Below are positions 48,963 to 57,145 of a DNA stretch of 64,000 nt, in pieces; position 1 is the stretch's first letter, and the number at the start of each line of letters is the position of its first letter. A program made the position numbers and the translations under genes. Below the pieces are notes generated by a model, which worked only from the letters and a program-made list of their open reading frames with translations, was not told the origin of the DNA and made no database searches. The stretch is from Kitasatospora cineracea (GTDB taxonomy: Bacteria; Actinomycetota; Actinomycetes; Streptomycetales; Streptomycetaceae): contig NZ_RJVJ01000001.1 of assembly GCF_003751605.1 (NCBI RefSeq), positions 1,178,001-1,242,000 on the forward strand, read 5' to 3'.

Positions 48963-50672
48963 TCAGGCGATCACGCGCACGCGCCGCCGCGAGACGTGGG
49001 GCTCGTAGAGGGCGAGCAGGACGGCCTCCGCCCGGTCCGGTGAACTCACGCCGCGCCGCCGCATGAAGCGCTTGGACTCGATGACGGTCCGACCGGCGGA
49101 GTTGGTTTCAAGTTTCGGCGCCGACATCTGGGCCTGGGTCCGGCGGTCGGCGCGCAGCCGCAGCGAGCCCTGCCCGTTGGGGGAGAGCAGCGACCGCATG
49201 GCCAGCCACATCTCGTCGCGCTTGGTCCCGGGGCGCAGCGTCGCGGCCTCGTCGTCCCGGCCCGTCCCCTCGCTGGCGAGCACCGCGACGATCTCGGCGG
49301 AGTGGAGCCCTTCGCGCCGCCACGCCTCCAGCAGGCCAGCCACGCCCCAGCCGAGGCCGACGCCGTCGATCTTGACCCGGACGGGTGCGGTGCTGCCGAG
49401 GGTGGAGGCGAGGCGCTGGGCGGCGGTGATCTCGCGCAGGACGACGCCGGCGACGACGACGGGGTCTGCGTTCTCCTGGCCGGCGGTGCTGTGGCGCAGC
49501 TCCACCAGGTCGCCGACGGAGCGGGCGATCACGAACTCGTCGCCGCCGTCTGCCGCGACGTCGACACCGAGCCTGATCCACGCCCCGCGCTTGACCCGGT
49601 TGGGGCTGGTCTCGCCGTCCAGGCCGAGGGTGCGGAGGGCGGTGTAGCCGGGGCTGTCCGGTTCGGGGCTGTCGGCGGCGCGTTCGACCCAGGAGGCGGG
49701 AATCGCGCGGGCCTGCCCGCCGCGGGGGAACCGGGCGTGGACCTTGGCCTGGACGAACGGGGCGTCCTCGCCGTGGTCGCGGATCGTGTCGTCCACCCAC
49801 TGGCGGTCCACGAGGTGGGTGGCGAGCAGGTGCGCGGGGGCCTGGGCGGGGCAGGCGCGGCAGCGGCGGGTGCGCTCGCCGGACAGTAGCGGGGTGTCGT
49901 AGACGCTGATCGGCAGGACGAGGACGGCCGGGTCGTTGCAGGTCTGCTCGAACCAGGAGCCCTCGTCGTCGGTCGGGGGGTTGCCGATCAGCAGGGCGCG
50001 GGTGTGCTCGCCGGTGAGGACGCCGCGCATCGCGGCGCCGATGATCCGGCCGATGCCGCCGGCCTCGTCCACGATGAACATCAGCCGCGGGGCGTGGATG
50101 CCCTGGACGGCCGCCTCGTCGTGGTCGGGGGCGCTGAAGCCGTAGGCGACCACGACGTCCGAGCCGTGGTGGTCGGGCATCTTCCACTGGGTGACGCCGA
50201 CTTCGCCGGGCAGGCCGGCGCGGGCGACGACCTGGCGGATGTGGGGCCACATCTGCCGCTGAACCTGGCGGGCGCGGGTGGCGGTGGTGACGGTGAGCGC
50301 GGTGCCGGGCGGGTGGACGACGGAGGACCAGACGGCGACCCTCGCGGCGATGTGGGTCTTGCCGGAGCCGAAGCAGGAGGGGACGGCGACGCGGCGGTTG
50401 TCGACGAGGGCTTCGAGGATGTCGCGTTGGCGGCTCCACTGGCTCTCGCCGAGGACGTCTTCCACGAAGCCGACCGGGTCGTCGGCCCACAGGGCGTAGG
50501 GGGTGCCGGCCTCGGTGGTGGCGGCGGCGAGGACTTCCGCCCAGTCGGCGGTGTCGAGGGTGGTGTAGAAGCGGCGGCGGACGGCGGGGGTGGCGTCGGC
50601 GAGTTCGGCGTAGAGGCGGCGGCCGAGCCTGCCTGGGCGGCGGGCGGCGACCGCGGGCAGTGGCCTGTTCAC
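48963..50672 (-). CDS. terL: Terminase large subunit
   Basis: A 569-residue protein from GTG 50672 with GGGGGAAGC upstream. The ATPase domain shows Walker A SCFGSGKTHIA (residues about 99-109) and Walker B LMFIVDEAGG (residues 197-206, Asp202-Glu203). The nuclease half begins at RLGVDVAADGGDEFVIA, the typical first Asp of the RNase H-like domain, and ends with SPDRAEAVLLALYEPH. It packages DNA into the prohead. No small terminase gene was found next to it; the region 50673-51300 has only a divergent secreted protein. Confidence 0.92.
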   Translation of the reverse strand: MNRPLPAVAARRPGRLGRRLYAELADATPAVRRRFYTTLDTADWAEVLAAATTEAGTPYALWADDPVGFVEDVLGESQWSRQRDILEALVDNRRVAVPSCFGSGKTHIAARVAVWSSVVHPPGTALTVTTATRARQVQRQMWPHIRQVVARAGLPGEVGVTQWKMPDHHGSDVVVAYGFSAPDHDEAAVQGIHAPRLMFIVDEAGGIGRIIGAAMRGVLTGEHTRALLIGNPPTDDEGSWFEQTCNDPAVLVLPISVYDTPLLSGERTRRCRACPAQAPAHLLATHLVDRQWVDDTIRDHGEDAPFVQAKVHARFPRGGQARAIPASWVERAADSPEPDSPGYTALRTLGLDGETSPNRVKRGAWIRLGVDVAADGGDEFVIARSVGDLVELRHSTAGQENADPVVVAGVVLREITAAQRLASTLGSTAPVRVKIDGVGLGWGVAGLLEAWRREGLHSAEIVAVLASEGTGRDDEAATLRPGTKRDEMWLAMRSLLSPNGQGSLRLRADRRTQAQMSAPKLETNSAGRTVIESKRFMRRRGVSSPDRAEAVLLALYEPHVSRRRVRVIA

Positions 50673-50707
50673 GCTTCCCCCGGGGTGTCGGTGTCGGTCG
50701 GTGGGCC

Positions 50708-50734
50708 AGGCTGCCGCAGCTCCTGCGCGGTGTC
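50708..50734 (-). promoter_or_regulatory. Degenerate phage-type promoter (terminase)
   Basis: Minus-strand GACACCGCG, 10 nt, GGCAGCCT; the -10-like CAGCCT ends 35 nt before GTG 50672. Only partly matches the family consensus. Confidence 0.3.
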
Positions 50735-50851
50735 GCGCCGAGGGTGAATTTACCATTGCCTACTTTGTAGACTTGAGTCTGTTTCTCTGCGAGGCTGGTA
50801 CCGCCAGCCGGGGACCGCGAACCCCCGGCCCTACCCGAGGAGACCTTCACG

Positions 50852-51304
50852 ATGGCCCTGACCAACCGGTTGACCGCCCGTCACGCCGCTGTCGCCTTCG
50901 CCGTCACCACCGCCTTCACGAGCGGCATGCTCGTCAGCGCCCGCCCGGCGAGCGCCCCGGCCGCCCCGGCGACCGCCCCTCTGAACACCCCGGCCCTGCC
51001 CGTCCCGGCCGTCGCCGACACCGCCTTGGCCCCCGCCACCCTCTCCACCGCCCCGGCCGTCCCCGCCCCGGCGACGGTCACCGTGGCCCCGGTGCCCACC
51101 ACGACCGTTCAGCCCGCCTCGATCCCGACCCTGGAGCCCGCCCCGACCGTCACCGTCACGATCACTGTGACCGCCACCGCGACCGAGGTCGTCACCGCCC
51201 CGACCGTCGCCGCCCCCGCGCCGAGCGCGTCCGCGACGGAGACCCTGCTGCCCGAGCCGAACCCGGCCCCGAGCGGCCCCCGCAGCCCGCAGCCGACTCA
51301 CTGA
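50852..51304 (+). CDS. Ala/Pro/Thr/Val-rich secreted protein
   Basis: A 150-residue protein from ATG 50852 with GAGGAGACC upstream. The first 35 residues form a signal peptide (AVAFAVTTAFTSGMLVSARPASA), followed by about 110 residues of low-complexity Ala, Pro, Thr and Val repeats such as VTVTITVTATATEVV. There is no folded domain. It is divergent from the terminase and overlaps the primase-like gene tail to tail by 7 nt. An AT-rich promoter-like segment with TTGCCT and TAGACT lies upstream. It looks like a cell-wall spacer or lysogenic conversion protein. Confidence 0.6.
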   Translation: MALTNRLTARHAAVAFAVTTAFTSGMLVSARPASAPAAPATAPLNTPALPVPAVADTALAPATLSTAPAVPAPATVTVAPVPTTTVQPASIPTLEPAPTVTVTITVTATATEVVTAPTVAAPAPSASATETLLPEPNPAPSGPRSPQPTH

Positions 51305-52491
51305 CCCTCCACCAGGGCCCCTCCCCCGGAGGGGCCCTGCTCCGGTAGGGAGAGCACCCACCCCCGGGCGGTCTTCGACGCCACCACGCCGAGCTGCTGC
51401 CGGGCCCGCTGCACCGTACGCGGTGCGAGGCCGGCCGCGACCGCCGCAGCCAGGACGTCCCGGGTGGGCACCGGTCCGGCCGACAGCAGGCTGCACAGCA
51501 GGTCCCGGGCGTTGGTGCTCGCCGGACGGCGCCGGCGCACGTCCGCCCAGGCGAGGGCCTGGCCGCTCCCGTGCGGGAACCGGCTGCTCCACACCACCGG
51601 CCGGTGGCCCGGTGCCTGGAACTGCAGGCCGCCCATCACCGTCCAGTGGCTGGTGTGCACCGGCACCAGCGCCAGCGCTCCGTCGGCTCCGGCGACGACC
51701 AGGTGCACCGCGGCTGCCATCGAGGGCCGGGCGGCCTCCTGCGCGCGGTGCGCGGCCATCCAGCCCGACCGCTTCGAGGCCTCCCGCACCGCGATCACGG
51801 CCGTGCCGAGGCGGGCCGCCACGTCCGCCAGTGCGCGCAGCGCCCGGCCGACCGGCATCCGGTAGGGGCACAGCGACATCAGGTCCAGCACCACCAGGTC
51901 CGGGGCGCGCTCGCGCAGGAGCTGTTCGAGGCGGTCGGCGTCGGAGGGCAGGCGCAGCCCCCGCTGCCCGCCGCGCCCGCCCAGAACCTCGGCGACCTCG
52001 ATCCGGTCGGCCCCCGGGCCGGAGACCGCCAGCAGCTCGGTCATCCGCTGGGCGTTCTGCGGCGAGGCGAGCGCCAGGACCCCGCGGGCCTGCTGGTGCT
52101 GCTGGCCGTCCGGGAGGGTGCCGCCCTGCGCGATCCGCGCCGCCACGTCGAGGGCGACCACTAGGGCGCTCGTGCCGTCCTCCCCGTCGATCACGGTCAC
52201 TCCGGCCTCCGGCACGTACCCGGGCCAGAGCCAGCCCGGCCCGTCCTCGAACGCCGGCGGCGCGACCACGACGTTCTCCGGGCCCAGCCGCAGCGCCGCT
52301 GCCACGTCCTGCGGGTCGCAGTCGCCGCCGAGGCAGTCCAGCTCCACGCGGCCGTCTCCGGCGGCGAGCACCAGGAGGGAGCCCTGCCGGTCGTCGTGCA
52401 CCGGGCAGCGGGCGAGCCACCCTCCCTCGGTCGGCCGGACGTTGCCCCAGCCGCGCAGCGCCGACAGCACCGCCCCGTACTCCTGCACCAC
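51298..52491 (-). CDS. Primase/RepA-like replication protein with degenerate Walker A
   Basis: A 397-residue protein from GTG 52491 with AAGGAAGGG upstream. Residues about 15-60 form a CHC2-like zinc finger (CPVHDDRQG...LDCLGGDC). Then comes a RecA/RepA-type core: IDGEDGTSALVVALDVAARIAQG stands where a Walker A is expected but lacks the GKT, while Walker B LVVLDLMS and AVIAVREASK are kept. The C-terminal segment has an HTH (VAAGLAPRTVQRARQQLGV). Related proteins couple primase recruitment and helicase loading in actinophages. The loss of GKT suggests that this member no longer hydrolyses ATP. Confidence 0.7.
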   Translation of the reverse strand: MVQEYGAVLSALRGWGNVRPTEGGWLARCPVHDDRQGSLLVLAAGDGRVELDCLGGDCDPQDVAAALRLGPENVVVAPPAFEDGPGWLWPGYVPEAGVTVIDGEDGTSALVVALDVAARIAQGGTLPDGQQHQQARGVLALASPQNAQRMTELLAVSGPGADRIEVAEVLGGRGGQRGLRLPSDADRLEQLLRERAPDLVVLDLMSLCPYRMPVGRALRALADVAARLGTAVIAVREASKRSGWMAAHRAQEAARPSMAAAVHLVVAGADGALALVPVHTSHWTVMGGLQFQAPGHRPVVWSSRFPHGSGQALAWADVRRRRPASTNARDLLCSLLSAGPVPTRDVLAAAVAAGLAPRTVQRARQQLGVVASKTARGWVLSLPEQGPSGGGALVEGQ

Positions 52492-52560
52492 GCGCCCTTC
52501 CTTCGTCGTCCACTTCTCCCGGCCGCACCGCGGCCTGCGGCATTCTCGGCCCGCACACTG

Positions 52561-52839
52561 TCAAGACGCCCGGCGGCGGCCAGGGTTGCGCCGTACGGCG
52601 TCGGCGGTGCACGTGGCCACATGCGGCAGGTGCAGCCGCTCGTACGGCAGCAGCGGCAGCTCCGCCGTCGGCCGCCGGGAGCGGATCGTGCCGATGCCGT
52701 CCCGGTAGACCGCCCTGCTGCCCATCGCGCAGGGGTTCGCGTCGACGGCCAGCCGCGCCCCGGAGGCGGTGATGGTCCAGTGCACCGGAGTTCCGCAGCG
52801 CCGGCACCGCGGTAGGCCCTGCTGCGGCAGGACGCTCAT
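52561..52839 (-). CDS. Small zinc-finger replication-region protein
   Basis: A 92-residue protein from ATG 52839, overlapping the preceding stop (ATGA). It has a CRRCG motif near the N-terminus and a single downstream Cys (ANPCAMGSRAVY), with ITASGARLAVDANP strand pattern. Likely a small zinc-binding protein of the replication module. It is the middle gene of the leftward replication operon. Confidence 0.6.
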   Translation of the reverse strand: MSVLPQQGLPRCRRCGTPVHWTITASGARLAVDANPCAMGSRAVYRDGIGTIRSRRPTAELPLLPYERLHLPHVATCTADAVRRNPGRRRAS

Positions 52840-53963
52840 CCCTCACCCGCCTGCGGGCCGTCGGCGGCGAGCAGCGCCGCCACCACCCGCCAGCCGAACT
52901 GCGCGACGGCGCTGGCCTGGCCGTGGTCGGCGATCACCGTCAGCACGTCCACCGGGTCGGGCTGGCGGGCGCGCCCGCCCGGCAGAGCGGCCATCAGCGG
53001 GTGCTGGCCGGGCATCGGTGCGGCTGCGCGCGGTGCACGGCCTCCGGGCCGGTCCGGGACGAGCGTCAGCGGCCTCGTCTCCGGCGTCGGCTCCCGGTCC
53101 TGCGCGATCTCGTCCTCGATCGCCGCGAACCGCTCGGCGACGCTGACCCCGGCGGCGTCGCTCGCACCCCGGCGGCCAGGGCCGCGGCGCTCGGCGCGGG
53201 CCGGGGCGGGCCGGGCCGCGCCGGGGCACTCGCGCTGCTCCCGCACCCACTTGCGCCACAAGGCCTGCCAGTTGGCGCCGAGTGTGGCCCGGCCGCGGTG
53301 CCAGTCCGCGAACGCCGCGGTCACCACCGCGAGCCCGTCGGGGCCGCCGAGCCGGTCGGCGTGGCCCTCGGCCGCCGCCCAGGCCAGCCCTGCAGCGTCC
53401 GGGGCGAAGTTGTCGGGAAGGGGGTGGCGGCGTGCCGCCCCCCACCCACCTGCACCTTCACCACCCACACCAGCCCCCTCCCTGCGGGAGGGGAGGGCAG
53501 GGGCCGGGCGCGCGCGAGGACCCCGACCGTCCCTTGGGGACTCGCCTTGCTGGCCTGGGTGTTCGCCGTCAGCGGGCTCCGGTTCCGAGGCCGGATCGGG
53601 TTCGGAATCGGGCTCGTCGCCGCGCTGGCGGCGCTTCTTCGCCGCTGCGCGCCGCCGCCGCTCCTCCACCTGGCTGCGGCTCGGGTTGGCCTCAAGGTAG
53701 CCGTGCATCACGTACTCGCCCTCGCCGGGCTGCGGGCAGGTGCCGCAGTGGTGGCCGGCCTCGTGCCACAGGCCGACGGCAAGGAGCTTGGCGATCTGGG
53801 TGGCGGTGCCGTTCTTCGCGGCGAGCGCCGCCGGGATCAGCCCGTCGGTGAGGTGGGCGCTCGCGTAGGCACCGCAGCGCACCCACAACCCGACGGCGGC
53901 GTTCCCGGCGGCAAGAATCTTGGGGTGGTCGTCGGTGGTGTCGCCGACGGCGAACCAGGTCAT
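52836..53963 (-). CDS. Phage replication initiation-like protein
   Basis: A 375-residue protein from ATG 53963. MTWFAVGDTTDDHPKILAAGNAAVGLWVRCGAYASAHLTDGLIP is the winged-helix N-terminus common to actinophage replication initiators. It is followed by a basic linker (ERRRRAAAKKRRQRGDE), a long disordered acidic/Pro region, and a helical segment NFAPDAAGLAWAAAEGHAD...WRKWVREQRE. The C-terminus is an additional small helical domain. It is the first gene of the replication module after the excisionase. Confidence 0.75.
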   Translation of the reverse strand: MTWFAVGDTTDDHPKILAAGNAAVGLWVRCGAYASAHLTDGLIPAALAAKNGTATQIAKLLAVGLWHEAGHHCGTCPQPGEGEYVMHGYLEANPSRSQVEERRRRAAAKKRRQRGDEPDSEPDPASEPEPADGEHPGQQGESPRDGRGPRARPAPALPSRREGAGVGGEGAGGWGAARRHPLPDNFAPDAAGLAWAAAEGHADRLGGPDGLAVVTAAFADWHRGRATLGANWQALWRKWVREQRECPGAARPAPARAERRGPGRRGASDAAGVSVAERFAAIEDEIAQDREPTPETRPLTLVPDRPGGRAPRAAAPMPGQHPLMAALPGGRARQPDPVDVLTVIADHGQASAVAQFGWRVVAALLAADGPQAGEG

Positions 53964-54031
53964 GCCGGTGCTCTCCTACCAAGGTGGGGCGCCGGGTTCG
54001 CGGTCCGGCGCGGCGTTCGGGGACGGGACTG

Positions 54032-54253
54032 TCAGGCAGCCGTGTCGGTGGCGTCGAGGCCGAGCAGGGCGCGCAGCTTGGCGGTCGGCACCAGCAGGCG
54101 GCGGCCGACCGTGATCGTCGGGATCTCCCCGCGGCGGGCGGCGTTGTAGCTCGCCGCGCGTTCGAGGCCGAGCAGTCGGCCGGCCTCGGGCACGGTCATC
54201 GTCGGGCGGACCTGCGGGTCGGGAAGGGCCGGTGCGGCGGTCGTGGTCTCCAT
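54032..54253 (-). CDS. Excisionase-like HTH protein
   Basis: A 73-residue protein; ATG 54253 has a -10-like element 7 nt upstream and is thus probably leaderless (the frame extends to 54262). MTVPEAGRLLGLERAASYNAARRGEIPTITVGRRLLVPTAKL is the MerR/Xis winged-helix with RRLLVP wing. Such proteins control excision or act as lysogeny regulators. It lies 489 nt from the divergent integrase, as usual for actinophages. Confidence 0.8.
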   Translation of the reverse strand: METTTAAPALPDPQVRPTMTVPEAGRLLGLERAASYNAARRGEIPTITVGRRLLVPTAKLRALLGLDATDTAA

Positions 54254-54260
54254 GCCCCGC

Positions 54261-54289
54261 ACCTTGGCGTGCGGAGCGGGTTAGCGTCC
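54261..54289 (-). promoter_or_regulatory. Phage-type promoter G (excisionase, leaderless)
   Basis: Minus-strand GACGCTAAC, 11 nt, GCCAAGGT. The -35 part matches fully, the -10 (CAAGGT) less well. Its end is 7 nt from ATG 54253. Confidence 0.5.
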
Positions 54290-54492
54290 CGCCGTCCACC
54301 CCCGGCCCGTACCGTCCCGGCGGGCGCTACACCCGGTCCCGCTGGTACACCGGGGGCCATATTCGTGCAGATCACAGCCAATGCATGCCGGAGATGGCGT
54401 CCTTGCGGGTCGTGGGCACCGCCCACCACCCAGGGCCTGATGGCGGGCAACTGCCCCTCCTAGGCAGGGCATTAGCTCCATCCCGGTCCTTC

Positions 54493-54540
54493 CCCGTCCA
54501 TGCCCGTCCAAGCCAGCAGCACAGACGCCCGGCCCGTCCA
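54493..54540 (+). repeat. Three CCCGTCCA direct repeats upstream of the integrase
   Basis: CCCGTCCA lies at 54493-54500, 54503-54510 and 54533-54540, with spacings of 10 and 30 bp, so all are on one helical face. They may be arm-type integrase or excisionase sites. The remainder of 54290-54742 contains no convincing gene. Confidence 0.4.
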
Positions 54541-54742
54541 CGCTCGACGCGACCGAAGCCGAACAGCACCCGTACGGTCTCGCCAACTTCCCTACCCACA
54601 AGGCGGTCTGTGCCCTAATCGGCACGGACTTGGTGACTGTGGGCGTGCCCATGACCTCCGCCAGAGCTGGCGGACCCGGACGCCGATTGAGAGCTGTGAC
54701 CATGCACAACCCGAGCCCGCGCACTCGGCAGGTGACCCGCCG

Positions 54743-56731
54743 ATGAGCAACGTTGGAGCCGGACGGGTCTACCGCCGCTGCACCTGCCGGGAGCCCGTAC
54801 TCGACCACGCCGGCCAGCCCGTACTCGACGCCAGCGGCAAGCCGAAGAAGCGTGAGCTCGGCTCCCGCTGCCCGAAACTCAAAGGCAAGAAGGCGCACGG
54901 CAGTTGGTGGTACTTCCTTGAACTCGCCCCGAATCCGGACGGCACCCGCAACCGGGAGCGCAAGGGCGGGTTCGAGGACCAGGACAAGGCCCAGGAGGCT
55001 CTGAGGAAGGTAATCGGGAAGGTCGACCGCAAGGAGGTGATCGACCACCGGACCACCGTCGGCGAGTATCTGACGGACTGGCTGAAGCGGCGCAAGACGC
55101 TGGAGGCGACGACCGCCAGCGCCTACGAGAGCCACCTGCGGATCTACCTGATCCCCGCGCTCGGCCGCATCAAGTTGGAGGACCTGACCGCCGAGCCGAT
55201 CGCCGACCTTTTCGACGCGATCCAGGCCCGGAACGTGGTCATCGCGTACGAGTTGGCGCTGATCGCCCAGGCCCGCGCCCAGTACGCCGAGTGGAAGAAG
55301 CTCTACGGCCGCAAGCCGGGTCGGCCCAAGCGCGATGCCCCGCCGCCGCCGGTTCCGGAGCCGCAGATCCCCAAGCGGCAGCACCACCCGCAGATGCGGA
55401 TCGTCGAACCAGCCACGATGCACCGCATCCGCGCGACGCTGCGCTCTGCGCTGACCGCCGCCGTGAAGTCCGGCAAGATCAGCCGGAACTGGGCGAGCCT
55501 GGTGGAGCTGCCGACGAGCAAGCGGCCGAAGGCGCTGCTGTGGACGCCGGAGCGGGTCGCGGAGTGGGAGCGCACCGGCGAGAAGCCCTCGAAGGTGATG
55601 GTGTGGACCCCCGAGCAGGCTGGCCGGTTCCTGGACGGCATCGAGGGGGACTGGCTGCGGGCGTTCTGGCACCTGGCGATTTTCCGCGGGCTGCGCCGGG
55701 GCGAGGGTGCCGGCTTCGAGTGGCCGAAGGCGAACCTGGAGACCGCGGTCATCACCGTCGACTGGCAGGTGGTCACGGTGAAGGGCAAGAAGCTGGAGAA
55801 GGACCCGAAGGCGGACAGCAAGCGCACGATCGCGCTCGACAGCCACACCCTCCAGGAGTTGCGTGAGCACCGCGACCGCATGGCCGAGGCCCGGCGGGAG
55901 GCCGCCGAGGCCGGGGTGCCATGGCCAGTGACGACGAAGGTGTTCGTCCGCGAGGACGGCACCGAGGTCCACCCGGACTACCTCACCGACCGGTTCGAGT
56001 TGCTGTGCGCCAAGCTGGGGCTGCCGCCGGTCCGCCTGCACGACCTGCGGCACCTCGCGGCGACCCTGCTGCTGGGCGCGGGCGCGGACTTGAAGGTGGT
56101 GCAGGAGGTGCTCGGGCACTCCACGATCGTGCTGACCGCCGACACCTACACCTCGGTCCTGCCCTCCCTCGACCGGGAGAGCGCAGAGAAGGCCGCCGCC
56201 CTGGTACCGATGAAGTCCCGCGCCGCCAGCAGCGCCCCGCTGGTCTACCTGCTGGTGTTCGGCGGGATCGAGGTCGCGATGACCTCCGCCGAGGACGCGC
56301 AGGCCCTTGTCGACCTGTGGAACGAGGTCGTCTCGCACGAGGACTCCGGGCTGGTCGAGGCCGCCGTCGAGATGCCGAAGCGGCGTACCCGCTGGTCCGG
56401 GCGGGGGCGGTTGTGGGACCGGCAGCCCCGGCACGGCGAGGTCTACTCCCTTGCCGCTGGCCTCGACCGCCGAACCGGCGCGACTCTCTACGAACTGCCC
56501 CTGAGTCGGCAGCCGACGTTCGAGTTCGAGGCCGAGCAGTACACCGACCAGGCCGCAGTCGGGTCGGTGGAGCTGCGGCACGGTCTGCGCGGCATCGTGG
56601 AGGTCGCGGCTCGCGGGACGGACGAGGTGGCGGTGCAGGGCGCGTTCCGGGAGGCGCTGGAACGGGCCGTCCAGCTCCGCCCGTCGACCGGGCGCAGCGC
56701 CGAGGATGAGGGCCAAGCGGCAGCGGCGTAG
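54743..56731 (+). CDS. int: Tyrosine site-specific integrase with long C-terminal extension
   Basis: A 662-residue protein from ATG 54743. An N-terminal Cys-rich arm-binding region (RRCTCREPVLD) leads into a SAM-like core-binding domain (TVGEYLTDWLKRRKTLEATTASAYESH). Catalytic residues: Arg318 (GLRRGE), His433/Arg436 (HDLRHLAATLLL), His459 (LGHS), and Tyr469 (ADTYT). Typical members end near residue 480; here about 170 residues follow, with a small domain containing FGGIEVAMTSAEDAQALVDLWNEVV. It integrates and, with Xis, excises the prophage. A strong terminator follows immediately. Confidence 0.95.
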   Translation: MSNVGAGRVYRRCTCREPVLDHAGQPVLDASGKPKKRELGSRCPKLKGKKAHGSWWYFLELAPNPDGTRNRERKGGFEDQDKAQEALRKVIGKVDRKEVIDHRTTVGEYLTDWLKRRKTLEATTASAYESHLRIYLIPALGRIKLEDLTAEPIADLFDAIQARNVVIAYELALIAQARAQYAEWKKLYGRKPGRPKRDAPPPPVPEPQIPKRQHHPQMRIVEPATMHRIRATLRSALTAAVKSGKISRNWASLVELPTSKRPKALLWTPERVAEWERTGEKPSKVMVWTPEQAGRFLDGIEGDWLRAFWHLAIFRGLRRGEGAGFEWPKANLETAVITVDWQVVTVKGKKLEKDPKADSKRTIALDSHTLQELREHRDRMAEARREAAEAGVPWPVTTKVFVREDGTEVHPDYLTDRFELLCAKLGLPPVRLHDLRHLAATLLLGAGADLKVVQEVLGHSTIVLTADTYTSVLPSLDRESAEKAAALVPMKSRAASSAPLVYLLVFGGIEVAMTSAEDAQALVDLWNEVVSHEDSGLVEAAVEMPKRRTRWSGRGRLWDRQPRHGEVYSLAAGLDRRTGATLYELPLSRQPTFEFEAEQYTDQAAVGSVELRHGLRGIVEVAARGTDEVAVQGAFREALERAVQLRPSTGRSAEDEGQAAAA

Positions 56732-56733
56732 TC

Positions 56734-56764
56734 GGTGCCGGGGCCGCAGCGCGGCCCCGGCACC
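56734..56764. terminator. Strong terminator after integrase
   Basis: GGTGCCGGGGCCGC and GCGGCCCCGGCACC form a perfect 14-bp stem with a 3-nt loop (AGC), starting 3 nt after the integrase stop. It is symmetrical and would also terminate the leftward small gene at 56767. Confidence 0.85.
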
Positions 56765-56766
56765 GG

Positions 56767-56949
56767 TCACCGGTGCTGCAGCCACCAGACGATCCAACTG
56801 CAGGCGGTGCTGCCGAGGAAGCGGAACGCACCGCCTGCGGCTTCCATCGCGAGTCTGCGCGCCCGCGGCCGCCACCGGGCGAACCGCTTGGCGGGTACGG
56901 CCGCCGTGTTGGCGGTCACGGGTGCGGCAGAGGTCAGCTTGTTGTTCAT
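56767..56949 (-). CDS. Small basic amphipathic peptide, unknown
   Basis: A 60-residue ORF from ATG 56949 with CAGGAGACC upstream. It has a polar Ala/Thr start (MNNKLTSAAPVTANTAA), a basic segment (KRFARWRPRARRLAME) and a hydrophobic C-terminus (FRFLGSTACSWIVWWLQHR) with one Cys. It is read toward the integrase terminator. Start, ribosome-binding site and codon use favour a real gene, but no family is recognised. Similar overall architecture to the 55-aa peptide at 58377-58544. Confidence 0.5.
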   Translation of the reverse strand: MNNKLTSAAPVTANTAAVPAKRFARWRPRARRLAMEAAGGAFRFLGSTACSWIVWWLQHR

Positions 56950-57145
56950 CAAGGTCTCCTGGGTCTGAGGTAGCGACGGCCGGACCCTCCGCACCGCCGT
57001 ACTCAGCACACCAAGCGCACCCTGTCTGGAATCGACGCAGCCTCGGGGGGTTCTAACCACACCCGCGCCCCAGACTCTCTTGAGCTTCGCGGCGACACGG
57101 CCGCCGGTTCGGACAACTCGCTTCCTGTGTAGGTATGTTGCCTCG

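Larger units (their letters stand above)
1..56766. mobile_element. Siphovirus-type prophage with cargo (left end outside window)
   Basis: Integrase, excisionase-like HTH, replication genes, large terminase, portal, prohead protease, capsid, head-tail joining, tape measure, tail tip, holin-like and RecT genes follow the usual siphovirus order, read right to left on the minus strand. The right limit is taken as the strong terminator after the integrase (56734-56764); the left limit is not in the window because gene 1 is cut by the edge. No tRNA gene or duplicated attachment core could be identified, so the exact right junction is an inference. Several non-phage blocks interrupt the late operon, the largest at 20414-35213. 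It is not possible to tell from this window whether the element is still inducible. Confidence 0.85.

Noticed and set aside
54281..56875. 864-codon minus-strand frame
   Set aside because: Antisense of the integrase, which has full catalytic motifs on the + strand.
56950..57145. tRNA gene as integration site
   Set aside because: No cloverleaf or CCA end found here or elsewhere in the window.
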